Below, one piece after another: positions 32,621 through 39,781 of a stretch of 45,636 nt of DNA; the stretch's first letter is position 1, and the number at the start of each line of letters is the position of its first letter. A program made the position numbers and the translations under genes. The stretch is from NCBI GenBank assembly GCA_963621885.1, contig CAVFFT010000020.1:1-45636 (forward strand). The letters run 5' to 3'. The notes beneath the pieces were generated by a model that was not told the DNA's origin, did no database searches, and worked only from the letters and a program-made list of their open reading frames with translations. This DNA is from UMGS1519 sp963621885 (GTDB taxonomy: Bacteria > Actinomycetota > Coriobacteriia > Coriobacteriales > Eggerthellaceae).

Positions 32621-33503
32621 GCTTGGACAGCTTCTCCATGAGCTTGTCCCTGAAAGCGATGACCACCAGCGCGATAAGGGCGAGCGCCGCGAACAGGATG
32701 GCGCTTGTCGTGTAGTCGCCCTCCATGATGCTTGAGGCGGCATAGCAGGAGACGAACACTCCAGGCGTGCGCCCCAGGATAGAAAGCAAGAGGAAGGTCG
32801 AAAGACGCATGTCGGTCAGTCCCACCAGGTAGGTGAAAACGTCTTTGGGCAGGCCGGGAATCAGGAACAAAATGAAGACGATCGCATTCAGGCGACCCGT
32901 ACGCTCAAAGGCGCGGAATTTGTCGAGGAAATCGTCGGAAACCATCGCGCGGATGAACGGCGCGCCGAGCGCATGCACCAATTCGAAGATGATCGCACTT
33001 GCAATGGTCGCTCCCACCAGAATGACAAGCGAGCCGCCCACGGGGCCGTAGAGCATGCCGGCCACAATCTGCACCACTTCGCCCGGAATGAACGCGACGA
33101 TGACCTGGAGCAATTGCAGGGCAAGAAGAATGCCCACGCCTAAGGGGCCCGCCTGCTGCATATGCTCAATCAGGCGCTCCGTGCCGCCTTCTTCAAAGAT
33201 TTCGGAGACGTAAGGCCAGATGGCGACAAACACGCCAGCGAAAATCGCGAAGCAGGCAACAAGCCCGCCAAGCTTGATGAGATCCGATGCGGCGATTTCG
33301 TGTTTGCCCAGCTTGAAAGTCTTTTCGCCGTCGTCTGCTTTGCCATCGTCACGCATGGCGCTGTTATGTTGCGGATCGTAATCGTAGCTGGCTGCCGTCT
33401 CCACACGCTCCTGCAAGTGGAGGCGCGTCTCTCTCGCATGCTTTTCGCTGTGCGAATCGACAGTCTTGTCGGACCCGTCGTCCTTGTGCTGCTTTTCATT
33501 CAT
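32595..33503 (-). CDS. TVP38/TMEM64-family (VTT domain) membrane protein
   Basis: A 302-aa protein with a long hydrophilic N-terminus (about 1-70, rich in Lys/Asp/Glu/His) and about six membrane helices. The VTT/SNARE-associated core shows FIPGEVVQIVAGMLYGPVGGSLVILVGATIASAIIFELVHALGAPF and FILFLIPGLPKDVFTYLVGLT. The family is related to DedA and linked to lipid scrambling or membrane homeostasis; the exact activity here is unknown. It follows the PRC-barrel gene by 43 bp and the YtxH-like gene on the same strand, which suggests a small envelope-stress group. AAGG lies 9 nt before the ATG. Confidence 0.9.
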   Translation of the reverse strand: MNEKQHKDDGSDKTVDSHSEKHARETRLHLQERVETAASYDYDPQHNSAMRDDGKADDGEKTFKLGKHEIAASDLIKLGGLVACFAIFAGVFVAIWPYVSEIFEEGGTERLIEHMQQAGPLGVGILLALQLLQVIVAFIPGEVVQIVAGMLYGPVGGSLVILVGATIASAIIFELVHALGAPFIRAMVSDDFLDKFRAFERTGRLNAIVFILFLIPGLPKDVFTYLVGLTDMRLSTFLLLSILGRTPGVFVSCYAASSIMEGDYTTSAILFAALALIALVVIAFRDKLMEKLSKRDDASHEA

Positions 33504-33546
33504 GCCGAATCGCCTTCAATCGCGAGAAAAACCGAGCTGCTTCGTC

Positions 33547-34470
33547 CTATTCTTTCGGTTCATTCTCGCCATCACGCGCTTTGCGATATTCATCCATGAA
33601 ATCGGCAAACATGTGGCTCGCCCGGCCCAGCTGTCGGCCCGCGACGAAAGCGCCCCGATTCAGGGTGTCACCTGCCTTTTCGCCAAGCTCATTCATCTGG
33701 GGAGCCATCTCTTCGCGCGCATCTTGCGCCGCCTGCGTCGCGCGCGCCGCAATATCTCCTCCGCGCTCCTTCGCGTCTGCAAGCGCATCCTTTCCGCGCA
33801 CGATCGCACGGGCGCTCGCATCGCCCGCCTTTTGCGCGAGACCGCCTTCGGGAACCAAATCGCGAACCTCGTCCGCGACGACAATCGCGCCCTGGTTCGT
33901 CTCCGCCGCATCGGCGTTCTCGTCCTCCCCGTCCGCGGCATCGCCATTCTGGTAGTCGGCTATTTTCGAGCCCACGCCAAAGCGGAAACCACGTATCAGC
34001 TGGGCGGGAATCACCTCGACACCAATGAGCCAGCGGGCGGCAAGACCCTCGTTGCGGCGAATGCTCACCACGCGGCCACCCTCGGCCTCAAAGGTGACAT
34101 CGCCCACGCGTCCAACCTCTTCGCCATCTTCGGTAATCACCTGCATGCCAAGCCAGAGCAGGCATTTCGCCCACTCGACGCCCAGGCGCGCACAGGCTTT
34201 TTCATCAGTCGCAGCACCGGAAAGATCGACAATCACGCCATCGTCGGTGAACGACGCATGGTCGAGCGCCACAAACAGGTCGCTTCGATGGAACATCAGG
34301 GCAAGGTCCGGACGCTTCACAATGAAACCGATGACGCGCTTTTCACTCGGATGAAAAACAAATCGGCGCACTTTTCCAATGCGCCGATTATCGTCTGGTT
34401 TGCCCTTCTTTTGCGCATACACCAACTTGTTGAGAAGGCCACTGATTGTAAGGAGCGTTTCCGCGGACAT
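33547..34470 (-). CDS. PRC-barrel protein with Ala-rich C-terminal tail
   Basis: A 307-aa protein. Residues about 1-150 hold two PRC-barrel-like segments (RIGKVRRFVFHPSEKRVIGFIVKRP and GEEVGRVGDVTFEAEGGRVVSIRR), folds that bind RNA or protein partners. Residues about 185-307 are Ala/Asp/Glu-rich, predicted helical, and contain DASARAIVRGKDALADAKERGGDIAARATQAA-like heptads resembling the YtxH protein encoded upstream. The ATG at 34470 has GAGG 4 nt upstream; the upstream extension is not domain-like. It is likely cytoplasmic and sits between YtxH-like and TVP38 genes. Confidence 0.8.
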   Translation of the reverse strand: MSAETLLTISGLLNKLVYAQKKGKPDDNRRIGKVRRFVFHPSEKRVIGFIVKRPDLALMFHRSDLFVALDHASFTDDGVIVDLSGAATDEKACARLGVEWAKCLLWLGMQVITEDGEEVGRVGDVTFEAEGGRVVSIRRNEGLAARWLIGVEVIPAQLIRGFRFGVGSKIADYQNGDAADGEDENADAAETNQGAIVVADEVRDLVPEGGLAQKAGDASARAIVRGKDALADAKERGGDIAARATQAAQDAREEMAPQMNELGEKAGDTLNRGAFVAGRQLGRASHMFADFMDEYRKARDGENEPKE

Positions 34471-34580
34471 AAAACCTCGTTTCCCAGGGCTTGAACCGTT
34501 GCCGGCTCCCCCGCCTGGCCACGAGAACCATCCGCAAGGAATACGCGAATGCCGCCCTCTCAAAACCCGTATGCGCTATC

Positions 34581-34611
34581 CGCTGCTGCAGCTGACAGCC
34601 ACAGCAGCGGT
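34581..34611 (-). other. Hairpin after the YtxH-like gene
   Basis: CCGCTGCTG (34581-34589) pairs perfectly with CAGCAGCGG (34603-34611), 7 bp past the YtxH-like stop. No T-run follows on the - strand, so partial termination or mRNA protection is more likely than full termination. Confidence 0.4.
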
Positions 34612-34617
34612 TGGGTG

Positions 34618-35187
34618 CTATTCGTCTTTCGCGGCAGGCTCTTCAGCAGCCGGAGCTTCCGGCTCGGCCTGTTCTTCCGCCTCCGGCGCCGCAGCGACCT
34701 GGGCGCCCGCATGCGCAGCGTTCTTGATGCGCTCGCTCACATCCTTGGCGGCATCCTCAACAGCCGGAATGGCACCGCCAACCACCTCGCGCGCGTTTGC
34801 GGCGTTCTCGGCGACCTGCTTCGCGATGCGCTCACGAGCCTGCTCGATACGAGCACGCAGCTCAGCATCACTGTCGACGCCTGCGGTCTGCGCGACCTGC
34901 GCCGTCTGCTGCTGCACCTGAGAGGCGATGTTGCCCGCTCCCTCTTTCGCGCGCTGCGCGACATCGGAAGCGATAATGCCCGCCTGAGTCGCAATGATGC
35001 CCGCGTCATGCGTAATCTGATCACGGCGAATCTGCACGCGCTCACCAAGTTCAATACGATTGCCCAGGGTGTTCGTTGCCCAATCGGTCACAATCGCACG
35101 GGTCTCGTCACCAGGACGCGGAGCGGTAAGCAAAGCCGCCGCCGCACCAATAATGCCTCCAAGAGCAAAGGCGCCAAATTTCTTCAT
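34618..35187 (-). CDS. YtxH-like membrane-anchored protein
   Basis: A 189-aa protein starting MKKFGAFALGGIIGAAAALLTAPRPGDETR, the YtxH hallmark: a Gly/Ala helix followed by a basic-acidic coiled region. The body (about 35-150) is a long amphipathic helix rich in Ala/Glu/Arg with repeated IASQ and VAQ elements. The tail is Ala/Pro/Glu-rich. YtxH proteins are often stress-induced and of unknown mechanism. The ATG at 35187 has a perfect AAGGAGG 5 nt upstream, and a TATAAT lies on the - strand at 35239-35244. It probably heads the YtxH/PRC/TVP38 group. Confidence 0.8.
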   Translation of the reverse strand: MKKFGAFALGGIIGAAAALLTAPRPGDETRAIVTDWATNTLGNRIELGERVQIRRDQITHDAGIIATQAGIIASDVAQRAKEGAGNIASQVQQQTAQVAQTAGVDSDAELRARIEQARERIAKQVAENAANAREVVGGAIPAVEDAAKDVSERIKNAAHAGAQVAAAPEAEEQAEPEAPAAEEPAAKDE

Positions 35188-35238
35188 TACGTCCTCCTTA
35201 TCGCGCGGCATTCAAACCGTCACTCACTCTGACGCCCT

Positions 35239-35244
35239 ATTATA
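35239..35244 (-). promoter_or_regulatory. -10 box before the YtxH-like gene
   Basis: TATAAT on the - strand, 52 bp before the start codon. The -35 position is occupied by GC-rich sequence with no good match. Confidence 0.4.
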
Positions 35245-35354
35245 GCGCGTCCTCTTTCACGGACGCGAAACGCCCCTTGTCGCGACCGTTTCGTCATTTC
35301 TTGCAAAACGCTCAGAATGCACGCCGCGCATTCGCCACGCCAAGCACCGTCTTT

Positions 35355-35798
35355 CTATTCGCGCGCATAAGCAATCTGGGAACACAGCCTATTCAGCAGG
35401 TGCGCCGCATCGCGAAAAGCGCGAATCGCCACAAGGTCATCCGTGTACGATACCTCAACCAGCGCCGTGCCAAACTCCTCGTTCAACCAGCGCGTCGCAC
35501 CGGTGAACACCCGATACGGGTCATGCATCGCCTCAACCTGAAGATCGACCACCACATGCTCAAGCAGGTGCGGCAAGGGCGTATGGTCGATAACGCATCC
35601 GAAAAGCGGCCCTTCCCCATTCACGCACGCATGAAGCGCGAGATTCGGGAAAACGATTTTCGCCCTTTCGGCCAGCCGCGGCGTCGTCGTCGCGTAGGCC
35701 GCATCGGTCACGCGCACCTTCGCACGCACCCGATCGCGTTTCACCTGCAGGCTTTCAATCGCAATCACCGGCGGATCAATGAGCCGCTCACGCCGCAT
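35355..35798 (-). CDS. Stand-alone domain resembling the cyanophycin synthetase N-terminus
   Basis: A 147-aa soluble protein. The stretch PHLLEHVVVDLQVEAMHDPYRVFTGATRW...YTDDLVAIRAFRDAAHLLNRL resembles the HLLEHVALELQ...GRT...Y...A...A pattern of the N-terminal domain of cyanophycin synthetase and related ligases. No ATP-grasp or Mur ligase domain follows; the gene ends 2 bp short of nothing but the upstream gene, whose stop is at 35801. I recognise the pattern from memory only. A Mur-ligase-associated or peptide-recognition role is possible; otherwise unknown. It is the third gene behind serS. Confidence 0.6.
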   Translation of the reverse strand: MRRERLIDPPVIAIESLQVKRDRVRAKVRVTDAAYATTTPRLAERAKIVFPNLALHACVNGEGPLFGCVIDHTPLPHLLEHVVVDLQVEAMHDPYRVFTGATRWLNEEFGTALVEVSYTDDLVAIRAFRDAAHLLNRLCSQIAYARE

Positions 35799-35800
35799 TC

Positions 35801-37036
35801 CTATGCGCCCTCGTCATAGCCGTCTTCGGCGCTGTCCGCATAGTCGTCCGAATCCTCGTCGCCCGATTCGCGCTGCGCCATGAAGTCCTCGTAGTCTAAG
35901 CCGCTTTCGTCGTCATAGCCATCGCCATCCGAGTCGACAAAGCCGCGGTTCGAATCATCCGTGTCGCTTGACGAGCTTGAAGAGCTCGATGACGAGCCCT
36001 TATGCGAGCCGCTGCTCGAACTGCTCGCCGAAGACGATGACGACTCGGGAACCTGCTGGCCCACGTACTCGCGCTCGCCCGTCGTCGCATCCGATATGCC
36101 GGTCGCATTCGAAGACGGTTCGGCATCGGCGTTGTCGGAGAGCTTCGTGAGAACAATCACGCCATCCTCGCCCGCGCGATCAAGCAGCTCTTGAGGGAGA
36201 AAGCCCGCTTCGGCAAGGAGCCCCGCCTGTTCGCCGTTTTCCAGAATCACAAGCGTCTGCCTGTCGGCGCTGAAGTAGTAACGCCCCGCGCCCGACAGCT
36301 CGCCAAATTGGTATGAGATGGTTTTCGCCTCGGTATCAAGGCGATATTCGTAGGAGATGGCCTTCGTGATCTTCATGTCGCGGCCATCGAAGACAATGCT
36401 TTCGCCGCCTTCTTGCACTTGCCACGAACCCTGAATGTCGGCGGCATCGTCAAAGCGCAGCCACTTCTGCCAGCAGAACAAGCCGGCAAGAACAAGCGCC
36501 GCCGCAAGAAGCGCCGCCACGCAAATGAGGAGAATGCGGCGCGGACGCTTCCCTTGCTTTCCCTGCGCATCGCGAACGGACCTTCTCTTTTTGCCTGAGG
36601 CCTGCACGTCGGATTCGGAATCGCCGTCTTCGCCCGCCGCGTTGTCGCCTGTATTGGCGGCGTCGTCATCAGCCGCCGCGGCATCGCCATCGGCAGCGGA
36701 CGATTCGTCCTCTTCTACCAGCTCAGCGTCAAGAATTTCGCTTTCGGAATCACTCGGTGCGCCCGACGTGGCGGCTGAACCGGACGCATTAGAAGCGTCT
36801 GACGCGGCGACCCCACTACGCATATGCGCTGCATCAGCCGCACCAGGCTTGCCCGGAGCAGCATCCACAACGACCGCGTCGAGAATCTCCGCGTCGGTCA
36901 CGTCCTCCGCCGCAGCGGAGGACGCGGGAATCGAATTGTGTGTCTCGGGAGCGCCCGATTGCTTTTCTGCGTCAATCACTTGCGCATCCACGACCTCGTC
37001 GGCAGATGCGGACGCGGCCTCTTGTCGGTCCGCCAT
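35801..37036 (-). CDS. Acidic single-pass membrane protein of unknown function
   Basis: A 411-aa protein with an acidic N-terminal region of about 165 residues that contains repeats of the type VTDAEILDAVVVDA and SEILDAELVEED. A basic patch RRSVRDAQGKQGKRPRR follows, then one membrane helix (about 170-192). The outer domain begins with a DUF-like beta module (IQGSWQVQEGGESIVFDGRDMKITKAISYEYR), followed by a Ser-rich run with 11 consecutive serines and an acidic Asp/Glu/Tyr tail. The outer module resembles the 'DUF5640/lipocalin-like' YRLD-type repeat seen in other Gram-positive surface proteins, but I cannot name it firmly. It begins 15 bp after serS. Confidence 0.7.
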   Translation of the reverse strand: MADRQEAASASADEVVDAQVIDAEKQSGAPETHNSIPASSAAAEDVTDAEILDAVVVDAAPGKPGAADAAHMRSGVAASDASNASGSAATSGAPSDSESEILDAELVEEDESSAADGDAAAADDDAANTGDNAAGEDGDSESDVQASGKKRRSVRDAQGKQGKRPRRILLICVAALLAAALVLAGLFCWQKWLRFDDAADIQGSWQVQEGGESIVFDGRDMKITKAISYEYRLDTEAKTISYQFGELSGAGRYYFSADRQTLVILENGEQAGLLAEAGFLPQELLDRAGEDGVIVLTKLSDNADAEPSSNATGISDATTGEREYVGQQVPESSSSSASSSSSGSHKGSSSSSSSSSSDTDDSNRGFVDSDGDGYDDESGLDYEDFMAQRESGDEDSDDYADSAEDGYDEGA

Positions 37037-37051
37037 GTCTGCTGCCTACCG

Positions 37052-38344
37052 TTATTTCTCGGGGCCGATGACCTCGACACCGCCCATGTAAGGCACGAGC
37101 ACATCCGGCACCTTGATGGTTCCGTCTGCCTGCTGATAGTTCTCCATAACGGCAGCCATCGTGCGGCCAACCGCCAGGCCCGAACCGTTCAGCGTGTGAA
37201 CGAAACGCGTGCCCTTGAAGGATTCGGGGTCGCGATAGCGGATGTTCGCGCGGCGCGCCTGGAAGTCGACGCAGTCGCTGCAGCTCGAAATCTCCTTGTA
37301 GCCGTTGTAGCTCGGGAGCCAAACCTCGAGGTCGTAGGTCTTTGCGGAAGAGAATCCGATGTCACCGGTGCACAGGCTGATGACGCGGTACGGCAAGCCC
37401 AGAAGTTGCAGGATGTTCTCGGCATCCTGCACCATGGTCTCGAGGTCGTCGAAGCTCTCTTCGGGCTTCGCGAATTTCACCATCTCAACCTTGTCGAACT
37501 GGTGGACGCGGATGAGGCCACGGGTGTCGCGGCCCGCGCTGCCCGCCTCCTCGCGGAAGCAGGGGGTGTAGGCGCAATACTTCATCGGCAGGTCGGAAGC
37601 CTCAAGCACCTCGCCTGCGTGGATATTCGTGAGCTGCACTTCGGCGGTGGGGATGAGGTACATGCCCTCACGCGTCTTGAACAGGTCGTCTTCGAACTTC
37701 GGAAGCTGGCCGGTACCGGTCAGGGTCGTGGCGTTCGCCATCGCGGGCGGCCACCATTCCTTGTAGCCACGGTCAACATGCGTGTTCGCCATGAAGTTGA
37801 TGAGCGCGCGCTCGAGGCGGGCGCCGAGACCGCCAAGCAGAATGAAGCGGCTTCCCGCCAGCTTCACCGCGCGGTCGAAATCGATAATGCCCAGGTCGGT
37901 GCCCAGGTCCCAGTGCGGCTTCATTTCGATGCCCTCGGCAGCGAAATCACGCGGGGTGCCCCAGCGGCGCACTTCGGGATTGTCGTTCTCATCCTTGCCG
38001 ATCGGCGTCGTGGCGTCGGGCATGTTCGGCGTCGCAAGCAGCAGCTCCTGCAGAGCGCTGTCGGCCTGCGCGCGGCGCTCGCTTGCCTGCGCGAGCTTCT
38101 CGTTGATCGCGCGGACCTCTTCCTTGGCCGCTTCCGCCTTCTCCTTGTCGCCCTGCTTCATCAGCGCGCCGATTTCCTTGGACGTCTTATTGCGCTGCGC
38201 CTGAAGACTCTCCTCCTCGGATATCGCTGAGCGGCGCATCTCATCAAGCTCGGTGAAACGCTGCGCGTCGAAATGCGCATTTCGATTCTCCATCGCGCGT
38301 GCAACGTCATCCAGGTTTTCGCGAACGTAACGCAGATCCAACAT
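37052..38344 (-). CDS. serS: Seryl-tRNA synthetase
   Basis: Class II synthetase of 430 aa charging tRNA-Ser (and tRNA-Sec where present). The N-terminal coiled-coil arm (about 30-105) binds the tRNA variable arm. Motif 2 is CFREEAGSAGRDTRGLIRVHQFDKVEMV and motif 3 is NGSGLAVGRTMAAVMENYQ. The TAEVQLTN serine-site segment is present. The ATG at 38344 has AGGAGG 9 nt upstream, and an upstream extension to 38371 is unlikely. It heads a - strand unit with two unknown genes. The 120-bp promoter region shows no T-box. Confidence 0.96.
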   Translation of the reverse strand: MLDLRYVRENLDDVARAMENRNAHFDAQRFTELDEMRRSAISEEESLQAQRNKTSKEIGALMKQGDKEKAEAAKEEVRAINEKLAQASERRAQADSALQELLLATPNMPDATTPIGKDENDNPEVRRWGTPRDFAAEGIEMKPHWDLGTDLGIIDFDRAVKLAGSRFILLGGLGARLERALINFMANTHVDRGYKEWWPPAMANATTLTGTGQLPKFEDDLFKTREGMYLIPTAEVQLTNIHAGEVLEASDLPMKYCAYTPCFREEAGSAGRDTRGLIRVHQFDKVEMVKFAKPEESFDDLETMVQDAENILQLLGLPYRVISLCTGDIGFSSAKTYDLEVWLPSYNGYKEISSCSDCVDFQARRANIRYRDPESFKGTRFVHTLNGSGLAVGRTMAAVMENYQQADGTIKVPDVLVPYMGGVEVIGPEK

Positions 38345-38416
38345 GTCGACAATCCTCCTGATATCCGGCAAATCCGGGCGCCCACGGCCAACCCCGGGCG
38401 CTCACGGGAAAGCTAA

Positions 38417-38424
38417 AGTATACT
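38417..38424. promoter_or_regulatory. Shared palindromic -10 for serS and the divergent small gene
   Basis: AGTATACT is a palindrome, so TATACT is read as a -10 on both strands (38419-38424 on +, complement of 38417-38422 on -). It lies 41 bp before the small + gene and 73 bp before serS. -35 matches are weak on both sides. Opposed use of the same -10 would make the two promoters mutually exclusive. Confidence 0.4.
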
Positions 38425-38464
38425 CTACAGACAGCGAGACACCTCATAAGCACAAAGGACTACC

Positions 38465-38671
38465 ATGGATCTTGACGCGCTTTATCACCTCATATTCGAA
38501 ACCTACGAAGGCATTGGCATTTCGATCCTCGTCTTTCTTGTGATCTGCACGCTTCTCGCTTTCGTCATGGAACGCCGTACGCGCAAAAAGTTCCGCGACC
38601 GCCCGAAGACCGAAGACTCCTTCGACTTCTTCGAAGAGATCGACGACGAAGACCCGAACGAGCAGCGTTAA
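38465..38671 (+). CDS. Small single-pass membrane protein with acidic tail
   Basis: A 68-aa protein with one membrane helix (about 16-38, IGISILVFLVICTLLAFV), a basic stretch ERRTRKKFRDRPK just inside, and an acidic C-terminus DSFDFFEEIDDEDPNEQR. AAAGGA lies 5 nt before the ATG. I do not recognise a family. It is divergent from serS and 116 bp before the pyridoxal kinase gene. Its charge distribution suggests an N-out/C-in protein; the function is unknown. Confidence 0.7.
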   Translation: MDLDALYHLIFETYEGIGISILVFLVICTLLAFVMERRTRKKFRDRPKTEDSFDFFEEIDDEDPNEQR

Positions 38672-38746
38672 ACGCCCTGGCCCTTTTCACCATCTGGTCC
38701 TGTTTTTTTCTCATGAACTGACCATGGACGCATGTCCAGTCCAGCG

Positions 38747-38752
38747 TATAGT
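38747..38752 (+). promoter_or_regulatory. Possible -10 for the pyridoxal kinase gene
   Basis: TATAGT lies 35 bp before the start codon; the sequence 17 nt upstream (ATGGAC) is a weak -35. Confidence 0.3.
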
Positions 38753-38787
38753 AAGCGCGAAATCGACAGGCAATGATTGGAGAAACC

Positions 38788-39657
38788 ATGGCTGAAAGGC
38801 TCTACGAAAGAAAAGACCACTACATCCCGCGCATCGCGGCAGTCCACGACCTGTGCGGCTACGGAAAGTGCTCGCTCGGTGTCGCCATCCCGGTGCTTTC
38901 CGCAGCGGGCTGCGACGTCTGCCCCGTTCCCACCGGTCTTTTCAGCAGCCATACCGCCTTCCCCGGCTGGTACATGCATGACACGACCGCCATCCTGAAG
39001 GACTACACCGACGCCTGGAAGACGATCGGCGTCGAGATTGATGCCGTCTACTCCGGCTTCCTCGGCGATGCGGAGCAGGTGGCGCGCATTCGCGACCTGT
39101 ACGAGACCTACCCGCAGGCGCTGCGTGTGGTCGACCCGGTGATGGCTGACCATGGCAAGGTCTACCCCACCTACACGCCGGAGCTCTGCGATGCAATGGC
39201 GCAACTCGCCGAGGGCGCCGACATCCTCACGCCCAACCTCACCGAGGCGAGCATCATCCTCGGCATCGAATGGCCGGGCGCCAATATCGACGAGGCGAAA
39301 GTCCACGAAATGATTGACGGCCTGCGCGAAAAGGGCGCGAAGAACGTCGTGCTAAAGGGCATCGAGCGCGGCGACGGGCTCATCCGCAACTACATCGAGG
39401 GCGACTCGGTTGAGTTCACCGAGACCGTGAACGAGAAGCTCCCCTACATGCTTCATGGCACGGGCGACCTGTTCACGAGTACCCTTCTTGCCACTATCAT
39501 GGCGGGCTGCGATCTCGCTGAGGCGACCCGTTTCGCCAGCGATTTCGTACCGGAAGCGATGGGCATCACCTCCTACCAGCCCGATTTCCAGAATCGTGGC
39601 GTGAGCTTCGAGCCGCTGCTCGGCAAGATCGCCGCTCTTCTCGGCCCCACCGCGTAA
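38788..39657 (+). CDS. pdxY: Pyridoxal/pyridoxamine kinase
   Basis: Ribokinase-superfamily enzyme of 289 aa that phosphorylates B6 vitamers to PLP or PMP in salvage. It shows IAAVHDLCGYGKCSLGVAIPVLSAAGCDVCPVPTGLFSSHT near the N-terminus, VVDPVMADHGKVYPTY, ILTPNLTEASIILG, and the anion-hole/catalytic motif HGTGDLFTSTLL. The ATG at 38788 has TTGGAGAAACC before it and is preferred to one five codons upstream. It would supply PLP for enzymes such as the two aminotransferases in this window. PdxY and PdxK subgroups cannot be separated with certainty. Confidence 0.92.
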   Translation: MAERLYERKDHYIPRIAAVHDLCGYGKCSLGVAIPVLSAAGCDVCPVPTGLFSSHTAFPGWYMHDTTAILKDYTDAWKTIGVEIDAVYSGFLGDAEQVARIRDLYETYPQALRVVDPVMADHGKVYPTYTPELCDAMAQLAEGADILTPNLTEASIILGIEWPGANIDEAKVHEMIDGLREKGAKNVVLKGIERGDGLIRNYIEGDSVEFTETVNEKLPYMLHGTGDLFTSTLLATIMAGCDLAEATRFASDFVPEAMGITSYQPDFQNRGVSFEPLLGKIAALLGPTA

Positions 39658-39781
39658 GAAATACGGCACACTCGCAAGCGGGCGCTTTTTCTGTCGCTCT
39701 TCCCCTTGCGATACGGGAAGGGGTCCGCCTGACGTATCATCGGAAGACAAGAGTCTTCACGAAAGGGAACCCAATACGACC

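Noticed and set aside
38345..38464. T-box upstream of serS
   Set aside because: The 120-bp region is too short and lacks a T-box core and terminator.
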